From the NCBI GenBank assembly GCA_026770575.1, contig MU657192.1:200285-211105 (forward strand): a stretch of DNA of 10,821 nt. The letters run 5' to 3'. The translations under genes were made by a program, and so were the position numbers. Of the stretch, positions 1 to 8,300 are shown piece after piece (the stretch's first letter is position 1; each line of letters opens with the position of its first letter). Origin of the DNA: Pelagophyceae sp. CCMP2097 (taxonomy: Eukaryota; Sar; Pelagophyceae). Under the pieces are notes generated by a model that saw only the letters and a list, made by a program, of their open reading frames with translations, searched no databases and had not been told where the DNA came from.

Positions 1-1
1 G

Positions 2-187
2 TCACGCGCGCTCTGCGGCGGTGTGGCCGCCGGGCTTTTAAAGGCGCAGGACGTGGCGCGCGGCTTTGAGCGCCTGCGCAAGGCAGCGCACGTGGTGGAA
101 AACCCGAAACTTCAGTTTGAAAAAAATCATGATGGTATTTTATTTTATTTTATTTTATTTATAATTAATATAATTAAATATAATTAA
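2..187 (+). CDS. 3' end of an unidentified protein (partial exon, left edge of window)
   Basis: The reading frame beginning at base 2 is open to a TAA at 185-187. Only bases 2 to about 110 look coding: nearly every codon ends in G or C there, as in the genes downstream. Beyond that the frame runs into A/T-rich simple repeats, so the true end is either a splice site near 95-115 or this chance stop. The visible stretch reads GLLKAQDVARGFERLR and then AAHVVENPKLQFEK. This weakly recalls the helices of MA3 domains (PDCD4 and eIF4G family), which have a 'GFxRLxxxLxDLxLDxPxA' pattern. The typical acidic DL-LD part is missing, so I do not name the gene. The change from coding GC-rich to AT-rich DNA is abrupt. 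Confidence 0.35.
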   Translation, partial: SRALCGGVAAGLLKAQDVARGFERLRKAAHVVENPKLQFEKNHDGILFYFILFIINIIKYN

Positions 188-260
188 ATGTAATTAAATA
201 TAATTAAATATGATAATAATATAATTAAATATAATATAATATAATAATAATATATATGTA
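136..260. repeat. AT-rich simple repeats
   Basis: Five tandem copies of TATTT lie at 136-160. Four tandem copies of the decamer TAATTAAATA follow at 171-210, the second ending in G instead of A. After that the sequence decays into ATAATAT runs to about 258. The tract forms the left border of the AT-rich island and directly abuts the truncated-looking exon at the window edge. Confidence 0.85.
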
Positions 261-666
261 AATGGGGAAGATAGAAATGCTCTCTTATTGGCGAGATAAG
301 TTATCGAGGAAACGTGATTTAGTGCTGGGGTAGTTTTAGTGATCTGAGCGCGCTCCGCGCGAGCGCGCGATCACGCACAGCGAAAAACCTCGTTTGAAAA
401 AATCAAGAGAAACGCGCCCTTTTTGTTCAATTCCTACCTTCGCCAAGGCACTGCGCTTCGAGGACGACGAGTTAGAAGGCGGCGTTTGGACGAGCCGATC
501 CGGCTCGCTGAACTCTACAACGTAGGCGGGCTAACTCGGATTTGATATACCCGGAGTAAAAGTCCATTTCTAATTTCCCCAGCCACATATATATATTAAA
601 TATATAATAATATATAATAAAATTATAATAAATAAGTATAACATAATGTATCCTAAATATAATATT
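261..666. other. Intergenic mixed-composition stretch, no gene seen
   Basis: No convincing gene. A plus-strand frame without a Met start is open from about 350 to a TGA near 543. Its product is Arg-rich and I do not recognise it. Two small inverted repeats are present: 340-373 (outer arms TGATC/GATCA enclosing GCGCGCT/AGCGCGC) and 491-507 (arms CGAGCCG and CGGCTCG around ATC). The part from about 575 to 660 is mostly TATA/TAATA runs. Confidence 0.6.
340..373. repeat. GC-rich imperfect palindrome
   Basis: TGATC ctg-type spacing aside, the left arm TGATC…GCGCGCT pairs with the right arm AGCGCGC GATCA, with three unpaired bases on the left side and a CCGCGCG loop. It stands out as a GC-rich island within AT-rich DNA. 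It could be a hairpin-forming site or chance; no gene end is recognised beside it to support a terminator call. Confidence 0.45.
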
Positions 667-1354
667 TTATGTACTTATATATCCTTGGTATATATCTTCC
701 CAGATGGCAATAACACTAGGCTCGAATGCTGACACTTCTTTATGTACTCCAATAAGATGCTGGAATTAACATGGTACAGTTGACACCATAGCAGGTAACA
801 AGATATAATTCTATAAGGTGCGTTATAGAATATGCATCTCTGGGTGAATATACTACTAAATATAGTCCATATATGCCTATAGACATGATTGTCAGTTTGG
901 ATGGAAGTGCAGTGTGTTCATAGGATAATACAACATCGAATCTAACTTCTACCATGGCACAGACTCTCTTATGGCATCTAGGAGATCCATCTGCTCCTGC
1001 CATACTCTTGGGTATTATGTAAGCATAAATGAAAATAATACCCTGAGGCGCCATACGAAAATAATTACGTAGCATAAAGCCAATCCCGGGTCTTTCTTCC
1101 TCCTTAAAGTGAAGGCATGCTCCTTTAATAGTAGGTGTACCTTTCACAGTATAATGTAGTGACATAGCAGAAGCCAAGTTAGCTGGACGAGATATTCCAT
1201 ATGATGCTTCAGATACAACTGTAGTATGTATAGGAAATCTTCTACATACTTATAAGTATCTACACACACCTCCAAATATGTGATCGATTAAGATTACATC
1301 ATCAGAGTCCAATCCATGAAGAAGACATTCAGCAGTATTTCTATTAATCTCTAT
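667..1354 (-). pseudogene. Decayed AT-rich gene remnant, unidentified
   Basis: On the minus strand one frame is open from 1354 down to a stop at 740-742, about 204 codons, broken only by a TAA at 1250-1252. No ATG stands near a plausible beginning; the first Met after the internal stop lies well inside the frame. After the stop at 740-742 a neighbouring frame carries on with protein-like sequence (SAFEPSVIAIWEDIYQGY) to a TAA at 667-669, which suggests a frameshift around 745-760. Codons mostly end in A or T, unlike the GC-rich genes of this window. The product has normal globular composition with two hydrophobic stretches, GIIFIYAYIIP and LTIMSIGIYGLYLVVYS. I do not recognise the family. The foreign base composition and the breaks suggest a transferred or inserted gene that has decayed. 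An organelle or virus-derived insert is possible but not shown. An intron at 1250 is the alternative to an internal stop. Confidence 0.45.
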
Positions 1355-1396
1355 TTATAAGTTTATACATCATATAATCTACCAAGGCCTGATTTA

Positions 1397-1475
1397 CGCC
1401 TCGAAAGCTCCGCGGGCGCTCCCTGGCATCCCGCGGGCGGGCGCAGAACCCCGCGGCCGACTCGGCCGAGGAGGG
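1397..1475. other. GC-rich patch inside the AT-rich island
   Basis: About 75 bases of GC-rich DNA sit between AT-rich flanks. It holds two copies of CCGCGGGCG (near 1412 and 1433) and a tight palindrome at 1454-1468, CGGCCGA and TCGGCCG around one C. No open frame of note. It may be a fragment of the GC-rich host DNA or a structured element; I see no gene in 1355-1584. Confidence 0.5.
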
Positions 1476-1521
1476 AATATTTTCGGATATTGCAAACCAT
1501 TTAATGCAAACTACGCATTAA

Positions 1522-1556
1522 TATTACGCTCATTGCGCATTTGTATTACGCTCATT
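1522..1556. repeat. 13-bp direct repeat
   Basis: TATTACGCTCATT occurs at 1522-1534 and again at 1544-1556, a 22-base period. It lies just outside the left end of the inverted-repeat element that starts at 1585. Confidence 0.7.
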
Positions 1557-1650
1557 ACGTTCAAATATATTTAATAGAGTCCAACAGTCGATTTTAGATC
1601 AGCTTCATGGTCCGTTAAGGTTTTGTTCGATTAACATTTCGTTATAAATG

Positions 1651-1670
1651 CAAATATTTGCAAATATTTG
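1651..1670. repeat. Tandem palindromic decamer CAAATATTTG x2
   Basis: Two adjacent copies of CAAATATTTG, each a perfect palindrome, lie inside the candidate element. They resemble the AAATATT core of the larger palindrome downstream and may be a binding site or a replication by-product. Confidence 0.7.
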
Positions 1671-1826
1671 ATGAAATTTTGAAAAAGTAAGCGATATCTT
1701 TCCTCGCCAAAGTCATCATACCGATTTTCGTGTTATTCCAGAGGGCGGACGACGAAGAGACTTAGTCACACGGGTGCGGCATAAGACGCTGCACCCCCTT
1801 GGCTTGGTGGGCCGGTCCGCAGCCCC

Positions 1827-1990
1827 CTGGAACATATTTCAATATTTTGACGCGCCAAATATTGAAATATTTTCCAGAGGGCGTTCGGCGTTCCTTTCAA
1901 GCCACTTGACATGCGAGTCAGGCGGCGCATCTCAACGTCTTGAATTGAGCGCCTAACGCCCTCTGGAAAATATTTCAAAATTTGCGCGTC
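1827..1990. repeat. Three-armed long palindrome
   Basis: Three related arms alternate in orientation. Arm A (1827-1847) and arm B (1857-1877) are reverse complements over 21 bases with one mismatch, around the spacer TGACGCGCC. Arm B extended (1849-1885) and arm C (1955-1990) are reverse complements over about 36 bases with one mismatch and one single-base gap. Pairing weakly continues inward (ATGCG near 1911 with CGCAT near 1926). So 1849-1990 can fold into one long hairpin, while A and B can form a competing one. Short open frames drawn across it on both strands are a by-product of the symmetry. Confidence 0.8.
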
Positions 1991-2041
1991 ATCTTACGGA
2001 AGAGAGAGACCCTGAAGCTGATCTAAAATCGACTGCAAAGA

Positions 2042-2067
2042 GCGAAGGTCAGGGGCGAAGGTCAGGG
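2042..2067. repeat. Tandem 13-bp repeat x2
   Basis: GCGAAGGTCAGGG is present twice in direct tandem, just to the right of the candidate mobile element and before the GC-rich gene region. A pyrimidine run (TTCTCTCTCTTTC) follows it. Confidence 0.8.
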
Positions 2068-2169
2068 CTTCTCTCTCTTTCTTTTTGTCGTAGAGAACTC
2101 TGACCTCGTCATAGAGAGCACGGCGGTCGTCGCCGGTGTCCGAAAGTGAAGCGCGCCCTCGGAGCGCCC

Positions 2170-2328
2170 ATGGCGAACGCGCCGCGAGAGTGCAAACGCC
2201 GTTATAAGAAATTTATAAGAGAGGCCTTTGAGACCTCTCAGGCTAGGGCATTAGTCCTGAATCTTCTACAATCGGGGGCTCCGACGCCGCGGCTGCCCGC
2301 CTTTGGGCGCGCCGTGCGAGGACCGTGA
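2170..2328 (+). CDS. Possible short upstream ORF or 5' exon of the giant gene
   Basis: From an ATG at 2170 a 52-residue frame runs to TGA at 2326-2328, only about 70 bases before the preferred start of the giant gene. The product starts MANAPRECKRRYKKFIREAF and then has a short Leu-rich helix-like segment. I do not recognise it. It is basic and plausible as a small protein, but the third-position G/C bias is weak in the middle, and a TATA-like stretch lies inside it. It could be an upstream ORF in the leader of the large mRNA, a separate exon, or chance. No homology can be judged by eye. Confidence 0.2.
   Translation: MANAPRECKRRYKKFIREAFETSQARALVLNLLQSGAPTPRLPAFGRAVRGP
2202..2220 (+). promoter_or_regulatory. 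Paired TATA-like motif upstream of the giant gene
   Basis: TTATAAGAAATTTATAAGA contains two TATAAG motifs in a GC-rich setting, about 180 to 195 bases before the preferred ATG at 2398. The position suits a core promoter with a leader of about 150 bases. It is only a motif match and overlaps the doubtful small ORF at 2170-2328, so at most one of the two readings is likely right. Confidence 0.25.
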
Positions 2329-2397
2329 GGCACCCTGTGTAGGCAGGGCATGCACTCGAGCGCGTCCACCCGCTCGGCGTTCTCCGCGTCAGCGCAA

Positions 2398-5300
2398 ATG
2401 GCCGACAACAAGAGTCCTTTCGCGGCGCAGCGCGTGGCGCTGGACGAAGGAGTGCAGGTGCGAAAGCGGCGAGCGCTGAACGAGCTCCGTACGGAGCGCG
2501 AGCGGCGGGAGGCGGCTAAGCGGCGGAAGGAGGCTCGGGCAAGCCAGGGGGGGCTCTGCTCCCACGACCCCGAGTCTCCTCCCCTCGACGCCGGCCGCGC
2601 GCCGTGCGCACCAGCGGCCGCCGCCGCCGCGGACACCGCTGCGGCGGCGCGCGCCGCCGTCGACGCTGCGGACGTTGGGGGCGTGGACGTGTATGCGGCG
2701 GACACCGTCCTCTCCGCGGCCGTAGCCATGGCCGACGGCGCAGCCCTCGCAGAGCCCGCTCAAAGCGACGCCATCTGTGGGATGCGCGAGGTCTTTGTCA
2801 GCGGCGGGGTGACGGGCGTGGTGCTCGAGCGCTGCGACGCTCGCGCACCTCGAGGCGTTTTCACCGACTATGCCTCTTTCACAAACGATGCGGCGTTCGC
2901 CGACGACGCGGCGGCGCTCGACGCGACGCCTGCGCCCGACGCGACGCCGGCGGCGGCCACCGGCGCCGCGGCCCCGGGCCCCGGCGGGGCGCGGCTGCCG
3001 GGCCCCGGCCGGACGCGGCTGCCTCCCGGCGGCCTCGAGGCGGCGTCGCGGCGGGTGTGGCGACAGGGCGAGGTCGAGGCGTGGCCGTCGGGCGACTTGC
3101 CGCCGGAAATCGACGTCGTCGGTGACGTTTCGACGCATTCGACGCAGAAAGTCTGCGAGGTCTGCGAGGTCTGGACGTGGCGGCACGCCTCGGGAGCCTT
3201 CTTCGAGATGTGCGAGATGTGCAAGCGCTTCCGCAACCCCTTCGCGGAAGCCTTTTTCTTTGCGCCGCCGCGCGACGAGGCGCCGCGCGAAGACGAGCCG
3301 GCGCCGCCATTGCTCGACAAGGGAACCCCAATGGACGATGCTCCGCCGCGCGAGGACGCGACGCCGCCGCCTGCGCCGGACGAGGGCGCGTCAATGGACG
3401 ACGCGAGCGACGTGGGCCTGGCGGGCGCTGTCAGCTTCTCTCCGCCGTCGCGCGGCGACGAGGCGCCGCACGACATCGCGCTGCCGCCTCCGCCCGTGCC
3501 GGACGAGGGCACGCCGATGGACGACGAGATCGACGGCATGAGCGCGGCGGACATCTTCGGGTCCTCTCCGCCGCGCGACGATGAGGCGCCGCGCGAAATC
3601 GCGCTGCCGCCACGAGGCGCGGCGGGCGCCGTCGGGTTCTCTCCGCCGCCGCGCGACGACGAGGCGCCGCGCGAAGGAGCGCCGGCGCCGCCCGCGCTGG
3701 ACGAGGGCGAGTCGATGGACGACGCGAGCGACATGGGCGCGGGCGCCGTCGGTTTGTCTCCGTGGCCGCGCGACGACGAGGCGCCGCACGACGACGCGCC
3801 GGCGTGGCACGTGCTGGACGAGGGCACGTCGATAAACGACGCGAGCGTGGGCGCGGCCGTCGGTTTGTCTCCGTGGCCGCGCGACGACGAGGCGCCGCGC
3901 GACACCCCACCACCGCCGCCCGTGCCGGACGAGGGTACGCCGACAGACGATGAGTGCGATACGCCGACAGACGATGAGTGCGACGGCATGGGCGCGGCGG
4001 GCGTGGTAGAAACCGTCGGGTCCTCTCCGCGCGAAATCGAGCCACCGCCGCCGCCTGCGCTAGATGAGGGCATTTCGATGGCCGACACCAGCGCCGCCGT
4101 GGGCTCGGCAGACACCGTTGAGTCCTCTGCACCGCCGTGCGACGGCGAGGCGCCGCGCGAAATCGAGCCGACGCCGCCGCCCGTGCCGGACGCCGTCGGG
4201 CCTTCTGCGCCGCCGCAGGACGACGAGGCGAATTGTGGCGCCGACCTGCCGCGCGAGGCGCCGGCGCTGCATGTGCTCGACGAGGGCACGTCGACGGTGC
4301 TCTTGCCGCTGCAAGCGCGCGGCGACGAGCCGCCGCACGACGACAGCGAGCTGGACGAGGGCACGTCGATGGACGACGTGAGCGACCTGGACGACCCGAT
4401 GGCCCTCGACGGCGCCGCGGTGGAAGCATGTGAGGTTACGCCATGGATGCCTCGCCAGCTCTTCGTCACCGGCGACGCCAGCGTGGGCGCGGCGGGAGCG
4501 TTGGGGACCTCTGCGCCGCTGCGCGGAGATGTGGCGCATTGCGGCGCCGACCCGCCGCGCGATGACGCGCCGGCGCCGCCCGTGCCGGACGAGGGCACGT
4601 CAACGATGCCCCTGCACTTGCAATCGCGCGAAGGCGAGCCGCCGCGCGACACCGAGCTGAAGCTGCCGGCCGCACTGGACGAGGGCACTTCGATGGACGA
4701 CGAGATGGCCCTCGGCGGCGCCGCAGTGAAGGAGTGGGCCGAGCAGCGCGAAGCCGGCGTCCAAAGCGCCACCGTGGGCGCGACTGACGCCGTCGGGTCC
4801 TCTCCGTGGCCGCGCGACGACGAGGCGCCGCACGATGACGCGACGGCGCCGGCCGCGCTGGTCGAGGGCACGTCGATGGACGACGAGACCGACGTAGAAA
4901 GGGCAGAAGCCGTCGGGTCCTCTCCGCCGCCGCCCGACGCCGACCCTTGGCGCGATGACGCGGCACCACCCGAGCTCGACGAGGGCAATTCGATGACTGA
5001 CGACGTGGGTGCAGCGGGCGCCGTCGAGTCCTCTGCGCGGCCGCGCGACGACGAGGCGCCGGAGGCTGCGTCAATGGACAACGAGAGCGACGTAGACGAC
5101 CCGGTCCTCGTCGGCCCGACGTCACGGACGGAAGAACGGGCCGAGCCGCGCGACGCCGGCGGAAACGCCGTGGGCGCGGCGGTTTCCGTCGGGTACTCTC
5201 CGCCGCTGCGCGACTACGAGGCGCTTCGCGAAACCGCGCCGCCGCCGCCCGTGCCGGCCCGGGACGAGGGCAATTCGATGGACTGCGAGAGCGACCTGGA

Positions 5301-8300
5301 CGACGAGCCGACCCTCGTCGGCGCTGCGGTTTGGGCTGATCGCCGCGTCGCCGGCGTCAATCCTTTCCGCGGCGATGTTAAGCATGCGCCGGACGAAGGC
5401 CCGTCGAGGGTGCTCCCTCGGCTGCAAACGTGCGTCACCGAGCCGCCCGCCGTGTATTGCGGCGTCGACTCGGACCTCGACAACGCGCGTCTGCGCGTGC
5501 GGCTCCGCGCCGCCGAGGACGCGCTGGCCGCGCGCGTTCGGGCCGTCGACGTCACGCACCGCGGCTTCTCCGAATGCCTCGGCGCGGACGAGGGCACTTC
5601 AATGGGCGACGATTACCTGGACGACGTGATGGCCCTCGTCGCCGTGGGCGACGACGAGCCGCCGGACGACGTCGCGGCGCCGCACGCTTTGCTGCCCGGC
5701 TCGGATCTTGACAACGCGCAGCTCCGCGTGCGGCTCTGCGCCGCCGAGGACGCGCTGGCGCGCATCGGGGCCGAGCCCATCGAGGTCACACAGAACGGCT
5801 TTTCCAAGTGCCTCCTCGGGGCGCAGCAGCCGCCGCAGCAGCCGCCGCCGGTGCCGCCCGCCCCGCGTGCCGCGCCGAAGCACCCGCGGCGCGCGACGCC
5901 GCGGCCTTTGCCGTCCTTCTCCGAAGACGGCGGCAGCGGCGACAGGCTCGGCCTGTATGCTTCGCTGTCGCTGTCCCAGCCGCCGAGGGCGCGCCACGTC
6001 CCCGGGCCCTCGCGCCGGCCGACTTCGGACACCGTCCCCGAGGCGCCTCCGCCACGCGCGGACGAGGGGCGCCGGCCGCATGGCGAGGGGTCGCGGAAAC
6101 GGAGATTTTCCGAGTCGGTCGACAAGGTCCGAGCCACGAAGCGCGCGGCGCCGCAAATGCCGCCGGCGCTGGACGAGGGCGCGATGGACGAGGACGACCT
6201 GGACGACGAGCCGGTGCTCGTCGGCGCCGAAGTGGCCGTGACGTCAAAGTCGACGAGTCGTGAAGACTGGCCGCCGACGTCAAAATTGGCTTCGCCGACG
6301 TCGACGCCGGTTTTAAGCGACGCCGACGACGACGACGCTGACGACGACGACGACGACCTTGACGTTGACGACGACGACGACGACGACGCCGATTACGTGC
6401 CGCGTACGGCGCCGCGGGCGCTTCCGGCGCGCCGCGCGCCCGTCGCCGTGCGCCGCCCGCCGGTGCCCGCAGCCGACGACGTTTCCTACGACTTTCCAAA
6501 CTCTGCCGCCGACGAGGCGACGTACGCCGAGGCGCGGAAATCCGCTGGACCATGCTCAGTGCCGCGGCGACGCTGGAAAGGAAAGGCCGTCTCAGAACAG
6601 CGGCCGGCCGTCTCAAACGACCCGTTTCCGCCGCCGGACGTGGCTCCGACGTCGGCCGGCGGCCCCATTTTGGCAATTCTGTCGGAAGCGGCGTCCGAAG
6701 GACGGGCGTTGGCGGCTTCGACCGGCGGCGACATTCCCGAAGCCGACTTTTGGGACGACAGGCCGGAGCGCGGCGGCACCGGGCCGGACGCCGGGCCGGA
6801 GCGGGGCAGCGCCTCGTCGCGTTTGCCGGACGCCGCCTCGGGGCAGGACGCGCTCGTCGGAGCTCGAAAGCCGTACGACGGCACGCTCGAGCTGTTCTCG
6901 CGGGGCCACGTCGCCAGGTGTGCGGACTTTGCGACCGACGGGGCCCGCGCCAGCCTCGTTGTGTGCGTGCCGCGGCCCCAGCACTACAAAGGCCCGTGGC
7001 ACGCGCACGAGAGCCACGGCGACGCGGCGGACGCAGCCGTCGACGCTGCGGGTGCGGTGCCCGCCGCCGCCGCGGGGGCAGCGGGCGCCGTCGGACGCTC
7101 TACGGGCCTCTTCGAAGACGCCGATTCCGTCGACGAAGACTCTTGCTCCGATGACCCGACGACGGTTTTCCCCGACGCGGCGGCGGCCGACGCGACCGGC
7201 GCCGCGGCCCCGGGCGCGCTCGCGGCCCCGGGCCCCGGCACGGCGCGGCCGCCGCCCGGTGGACTCGAGGCGTCGCGGCGGGCGTCGCGGCAGGCGTCGG
7301 TCGTCGTCGTCGTTCACGAGCCGCCGCCGCTGAACGATGTTTTGCTGCGGGCCGAGCTACCCCCCAAAGCCGACTTGTTCAACTACGAGCGTTCTACGTG
7401 GCACGACCGCCGCGCGCACCGCTGGCGATGCGTGATGTGCGGCCACGAGGGCCGCCGGCACAAGGACGTCTGCAAAGACTGCTTGAAGGCGACGTGGCGG
7501 CATGACGCCTCGGGCGCCGTCTTCAAGTGGTGTTATCGCTGCAAGCGACCCCACGACCTCAAAGCCTTTGCCGACCAGCCCGTCTGCGCCGCCGCGCGCG
7601 CGCGAATGAATTCGAACCAAAGGAGCACCTACCGCAAGCGGCGCAAGGCCGCGTTCGACTCCGACGACGACGATGAAGACGACGACGACGATGATGACGA
7701 CGACGACGACGACGATGACGACGACGACGACGACGCGACGACGGCGCCGGTCGCGACGGCGGCGCAGCCTCCGACGCCGCCGCGGGCCATCCGCGCCGCC
7801 GTCGCCTCGTCGCGACTACCCAGGCGAAGGTCGCTCCGTTTCCCAGTCCCGGGCGAGGCTGCCGGCGATGCCCGCGGCGCGGAGGCGACGCGCTCCACCG
7901 CCAAGCGGGCCGAGCGGCGCGCCGCCAGCGCCGAAGACGTCGCCGCGGAACGCGCCGTCGAGGTCGCCGCCGCCCGCGAGGCAGATGCGTTAAAGGCCCG
8001 GCAGTCGGCCGCTGCGGCCGAGCTCTTCGGGGCCAACGCCGCCAAGCGCAATGCCGACGACGCCAGGGCCGCCGCCGCCGCGCTGACGAGCGCACCGTGT
8101 CCGCACCTCGACGAGCACGGCGCCGCACGGCACCCGGCGGCCGCCGAGCGCGACGAACGACGCGCCTCGCCGCAGCGCGCGCCGCACGTCTACGACGAAA
8201 GACCGCACCACCTCGACCTCGAGCCGCTCGCAGCACCGCCGGCGGCGCACTGGCGGCCCGTTGAGGCGTCCCACGCGCCGCGCTTAGAGCCGACGTCGGG

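Larger units (their letters stand above)
1585..2035. mobile_element. Candidate non-autonomous inverted-repeat element (MITE-like)
   Basis: A 23-base sequence at 1585-1607, starting CAGTCGATTTTAGATC, recurs as an exact reverse complement at 2013-2035. The two ends enclose 451 bases with no plausible coding gene. Immediately outside each end is the trinucleotide CAA (1582-1584 and 2036-2038), which could be a 3-bp target duplication. That size fits the PIF/Harbinger type, but three bases may match by chance. The interior is dominated by a large hairpin (1827-1990). Short length, terminal inverted repeats, AT-rich interior and lack of a transposase together suggest a MITE. The alternative is a rearranged inverted repeat with no mobility. 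Confidence 0.5.

Noticed and set aside
350..543. Plus-strand open frame with an Arg-rich product
   Set aside because: No Met start, no sustained codon bias, and it runs across a palindrome; not enough to call a gene.
1766..1978. Short open frames on both strands across the palindrome
   Set aside because: They share mirrored peptides (IFQYFDAPNIEIFSR on plus, IFQYLARQNIEICSR on minus) because the DNA is an inverted repeat; this is symmetry, not coding.
2868..5081. 737-residue minus-strand open frame opposite the repeat array
   Set aside because: It mirrors the GAC/GAG/GCG repeats of the plus-strand gene. Its Ser/Gly/Ala-rich product shows no independent features, and long antisense frames are expected where the sense codons lack TTA, CTA and TCA.
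3268..5400. CRISPR-like or satellite array
   Set aside because: Units vary in length, differ mainly at synonymous sites and stay in frame with the giant gene; it is a protein repeat.
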